NCBI GenBank assembly: GCA_038373885.1 | Contig: JAWZYV010011898.1 | Coordinates: 372,001 to 436,000 of the forward strand | DNA from: Cheiracanthium punctorium | Taxonomy: Eukaryota; Arthropoda; Arachnida; Araneae; Cheiracanthiidae | Direction of reading: 5' to 3' | DNA: 64,000 nt | In this document: positions 60,999 through 64,000 of the stretch, one piece after another | Position numbering within the stretch: the first letter of the stretch is position 1 | Layout of the letters: each line of letters opens with the position of its first letter | Translations under genes and position numbers: made by a program | Notes under the pieces: generated by a model | Told to the model about the DNA's origin: nothing | The model's database searches: none | The model's input: the letters and a program-made list of their open reading frames with translations, nothing else

Positions 60999-62138
60999 AT
61001 TGTCTCATCGAAGTTCCTCATGCGCATCTGAATTATAAAGGACATAGGTGCTCATATAGGGAAGTAGGTGGGGACTCGGTTCCCTCCCACTGGCCGTCGG
61101 CATAGTGAACATTTTTATATTAGATAACCTTTTTTTCACTATTTCAGTACTAAAATGTTTGAAAGCACGATTTCCGATGACCTTACAAATGCAAGAAATA
61201 ACCCCTCCCCCCTCCCTCCATATCATATGGACGTCCATGCCGAAGCACCCACATACATTTGGCCTCATTAAAGATTTTCTTTTAAACTTTTAAAATATCA
61301 CACAACTAATAAGCAAATAAAGCATTTTAGTATTGAAATAATGCAAAAAGTTCAGTATGCTTTACAAATATTCATATTACATAATGGCATAATTGGGGTG
61401 GGGGGACCCTCGTTGAGTGTACATCACTGTGTTGGGGTTATCAGACGATTGCTGGTGCTCAGCATCCAACGTAATTTTTTTTTATAAGCCCGAAGCACCC
61501 ACATAAACGTCTTTTCCTAGCCCTTTTTGCGAACTTCAAAGTATGACTTGGTACTAAAATTTCTGTGGGTGCTCCACACCCACAGAATTTTTTCAGTGGG
61601 TGCTTGAGCCCCGGAGCACCCACGTAGTCGACGCCACTGAACATATCAATGTTTTGGTTTGGTTTATTTTTGGAAAAATATTCGCGTATTTCATGAAAAT
61701 GTTTCTTTTCCCATAATGCTGGATCATTAGATGGAATGATAAGTTTCACTTCATTTTCATTACATGTTTTTGTGTCATCATTTTGAGTAATCTTCATATC
61801 ATCCATGTATACATCACCTTCATATTTGATTATATCTTTCAATTCATCATTTGAATTATTTTCAGTCGAAAGCTTCGTAATTCCATTTTCAACCATGTCC
61901 ATGGATACATAATCTTCAGGTTCAACAACATTTTTTGCTTTATCACATACAATTTTAGTTGATTGAGAATTCATTCTTGCATTTTCATCCATATTTAAAT
62001 CTTCAGAATTAACAACATCAGTCGTTCCGTAACTCGTTGCCGTTATAATAAAGTTTTTCATAGAACACTGCATATTTTTTCTTTCATTTTCGATCAAAGC
62101 TTTTATTCTTTGTTTTGTAGCTCCAGATTTGGCTGAAT

Positions 62139-63281
62139 CCTAGTTTAGGGTGCTTCTTCGTCAACGAGGCGATAACAGGTATAATGTAGTAACCTTGGCG
62201 ACTTTAGTTTGCATTCTGGCAAACATGTAGAAATCCGCCATTTTGTTTCTGTAGCGCGCATTTTTGACTCTGACGGGACTCTTATTGTTTACATTATTAC
62301 ATTTATTCTACTAAAAAGATAAGGGCGGTTGAGGGGGGCACAGCCCCCCTCACATAAAAAGTAATTAAATTTTACTAAACGGAATCTATATATACATGTA
62401 ATGTAAGCACTTGTGAGACGTTTTAGTCGATGTTGTTAGTATTACTTTACATGAGTTAAGTCGTTTCGTTTCTTCGATTTCACGCATGAGCAGCTGTGTT
62501 TGTATGGGAGCAGAATCAGCTTGTGTTAACGGAGCGCATGCGCGGCGGTTGGTTCGAATATTATATTGGTTTCCAAAAACCATTTCTTATGGAAGCTCGG
62601 ACGGGTTAACGACAAACGTTTTCGGATCCGTTTTTTTTTTTTTTTTTTGATAAACTAATTCTTGTCCGTTAATTGTGTTTGTGGATTTAATTCTCCGTTT
62701 CTCTCTGTGGATTAGATGCTTTTTAAGAGAAGGTAAGCGTGCTTTTCTAAATTGCGTGGTGTATGGTTGTGGCTAAACGAAAAATTTTAGCTTCAGATTT
62801 TAGAAAATTCATTTTAGATTTCAAAAAATCTTTTTCTTGAATGGATTACGAAAGAACGACTGATTGCAGCTAAAAGAAAATTTTAGAGTTCAGAAAATCG
62901 GTTTTAGATTTCAGAAAATTGCTTTACCTGAATGGTTTATGATTAGTGTTTTGATTTCAGGTTTATGGTTTAGTGTTTAGATTTTAGAAAATTCGTTTTA
63001 GATTACAGAAAATTCCTTCTAAAATAGTATCCACAAACATAAAAAAAATCCACTATGACTTGTGAGACGACGAATATGATTATTTAAATAAAATAAAAAA
63101 TCAGTTGTTATGTAAGTACAATAATTTTTGTTGTTTAAAACTTAAATATTTATGCTTTTCAATTTGCTTATTTTGCGTATTTATCGCTAATTTGGGAGCG
63201 TTTCAGCTCCCAGAGACAAGACAGGAAAACGCGCCAAATTGGCGATTTTTGAAAACGCGCCAAGAAGCACCCTAAACTAGG
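62139..63281. mobile_element. 1.1-kb inverted-repeat element of unknown class
   Basis: CCTAGTTTAGGGTGCTTCTT at the left is exactly complementary to the right end over 20 bases, with aat on both sides (a 3-bp duplication or symmetry). Inside are subterminal aaaacgcgccaa repeats (63225, 63253), a hairpin gggagcgtttcagctccc, and degenerate ttttagatttcagaaaatt repeats (62785-63020). It starts 42 bp upstream of the hAT ATG, so it may have moved into that gene's promoter. No transposase. Confidence 0.7.
62200..62600. promoter_or_regulatory. CpG-containing, promoter-like block
   Basis: This part of the inverted-repeat element is CpG-rich for the window. It has GCGCATGCGC at 62534-62543, an exact NRF-1-type palindrome, a ccgccattttg YY1-like motif near 62236, and the ggggggcacagcccccc hairpin near 62334. 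Direction of transcription is unknown. Motif matches alone do not prove promoter activity. Confidence 0.35.
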
Positions 63282-63283
63282 AA

Positions 63284-63840
63284 TTAACCCCAGATTTATA
63301 CCTACTTTTGCTTTTAAGCATTTTTTTCTTATTTTCGGTTGTTCCTGTTGGAATATGTAAAAATAAACTAAATATATTTTATCTGTTTAGCTAAATTATA
63401 GTATATTAAAACTTTATTTTCATTAAGTCTAAGTATTTTTTTAAAAACTTAAAGTTCCCTTAACCCTAAAGTAAAATATCTAAAGTTTCCCTTCCCCCAA
63501 TAAGTTTTCCAACCATCCTCACCAAAGTCCTAACAATGCTTTTGTGGTATGTTGTGGAATATAACAGACTTATTTTTATTATGTACATGCCTGTTTCCTT
63601 ATATATACAAAAGTTCTAAAATAACATTTACCTTTTAAAATAGTCTTGAAAAATGTTTAACGTATTTAAAATTAAAGGCAATAGTATTTAAAGTAAAAGA
63701 TAAACTACTTCTAAGTTACTCTTTATATTAAGTTACAATAGTCTTAAATTATCATACTAAAATAACTTGCTTCACCATCTGACATACTGTAGATGTAAAC
63801 AAACCATTAGTTGCCACTTAATAATAACTAAATGTTAATA
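63284..63840. other. AT-rich stretch without a feature
   Basis: Nothing recognised between the inverted-repeat element and the promoter-like block at the right edge. Confidence 0.4.
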
Positions 63841-63847
63841 AAATTAT

Positions 63848-63990
63848 TCCATTGGCTGAAAGCTGTGACATCATCTTTGATGTGTCACCTCATCAATATA
63901 AAACCAGAAATGACTTTAATTTTCTTTCCAGGTTTGGAAAGTATGCAAATTTGAGCTTGTGAAGCATGGGCAGGGTAGTATAAAAGGAGG
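63848..63990 (+). promoter_or_regulatory. Promoter-like block at the window edge
   Basis: In order on the plus strand: a CCAAT-class attggctg (63850), a near-palindrome gtgacatcatctttgatgtg, tataaaa at 63897, an octamer ATGCAAAT at 63943-63950 and a second tataaaagg at 63979. Octamer followed at about 30 bases by TATA is a classic Pol II arrangement. The transcript would begin beyond the window. It could be a host promoter or an LTR. Confidence 0.4.
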
Positions 63991-64000
63991 TGTTAGTTTT

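Larger units (their letters stand above)
57158..61639. mobile_element. 4.5-kb hAT-type insertion in the hAT gene
   Basis: Left end CAGAGGCGCTGACT and inverted right end CAGTGGCGTCGACT are alike, and the 8-mer aacatatc is identical on both sides (57150-57157, 61640-61647). Removing it rejoins the hAT frame (…NQNIDM to LHTSKCR…). Inside are two diverged copies of a ~300-bp palindrome-ended repeat (about 57645-57945 and 60100-60365), a second internal duplication (59795-59880 against 61095-61180), a small hAT MITE and hairpins in gtgggtgc words. No transposase was recognised, so it is probably a non-autonomous carrier. Confidence 0.85.
51225..62097 (-). pseudogene. ZMYM1-like hAT transposase gene split by two insertions
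   Basis: Three minus-strand blocks together give a normal-length protein (about 870 codons). Block 1 (62097-61640): N-terminus with NDPALWEKKHFHEIREYF. Block 2 (57157-56365): a TTF-type zinc finger (CRICNKERK...RDWLIYSESK, CNQGFTDWKNVSNRLSEHES) and the first catalytic region, IIVDSTPDVSHIDQLSVI. Block 3 (52593-51225): IDIKNCRGQSFDNASNMAG with the second aspartate, SGTRWSACADASKAL, and the dimerisation end NSSSERSFSSLKRVKK. The gaps are exactly filled by elements with hAT-type ends and matching target repeats (57158-61639 and 52594-56364). Block 2 has a stop and frame breaks near 56853 and 56720. Confidence 0.88.

Noticed and set aside
1..64000. CRISPR array, rRNA genes, bacterial operons or virus genes
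   Set aside because: No regularly spaced short repeats with unique spacers, no rRNA sequence, no prokaryotic signals and no envelope or capsid-like frames were seen.

Overview
This window is eukaryotic, AT-rich (my impression is about two thirds A+T), and has no operons, ribosome-binding sites or long intact genes. It looks like intergenic or intronic DNA from an arthropod. A chelicerate, perhaps a spider, is my best guess, because of the mix of mariner-type, pogo/Tigger-type, ZMYM1-like hAT, Penelope-like, copia and I-group elements. That is an inference from element families, not from any host gene. Almost everything recognisable is a decayed transposable element. Host genes amount to one possible terminal exon near 21.84 kb and a promoter-like block at the right edge.

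Layout. 0.2-2.0 kb: a 5'-anchored copia element on the minus strand (LTR, primer-binding site, gag start, reverse transcriptase) with a large internal deletion and a second, LTR-like element inserted in its pol gene. 2.7-3.2 kb: a short hAT-type element carrying a nested pogo-type MITE. 4.1-5.45 kb: a dead mariner-type transposase. 5.56-8.09 kb: a 2.5-kb hAT-type element delimited by a perfect 8-bp duplication; it holds tRNA-like SINE heads and another pogo MITE. 15.16-20.68 kb: a pogo-like element that contains a complete but dead Tigger copy and a retroposon-like segment with about seven 155-bp tandem repeats. 24.6-26.1 kb: a second pogo-like transposase. 26.5-27.4 kb: a Penelope-like element with a recognisable GIY-YIG domain and an inverted second fragment. 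28.6-30.3 kb: an I-group LINE fragment (reverse transcriptase and RNase H).

34.9-41.2 kb: fragments of an unclassified transposase family, a Tigger C-terminus, a foldback repeat, a 301-bp tandem duplication, and a long hAT-family gene broken by a SINE, a hAT MITE and a Tc1-like fragment. 42.1-48.7 kb: hAT and pogo MITEs, several with exact target-site duplications, a 78-bp tandem repeat and a mariner fragment. 51.2-62.1 kb: one ZMYM1-like hAT transposase gene, split by two separate hAT-type insertions of 3.8 and 4.5 kb. 62.1-63.3 kb: a 1.1-kb inverted-repeat element with promoter-like motifs.

The genes do not work together as a system. The picture is of successive waves of transposition, and target-site duplications allow a relative order to be read. 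I found no CRISPR array, no rRNA, no convincing functional tRNA gene and no sign of a novel multi-gene system. The most informative objects are the nested hAT locus, the copia primer-binding site and the Penelope inverted pair.
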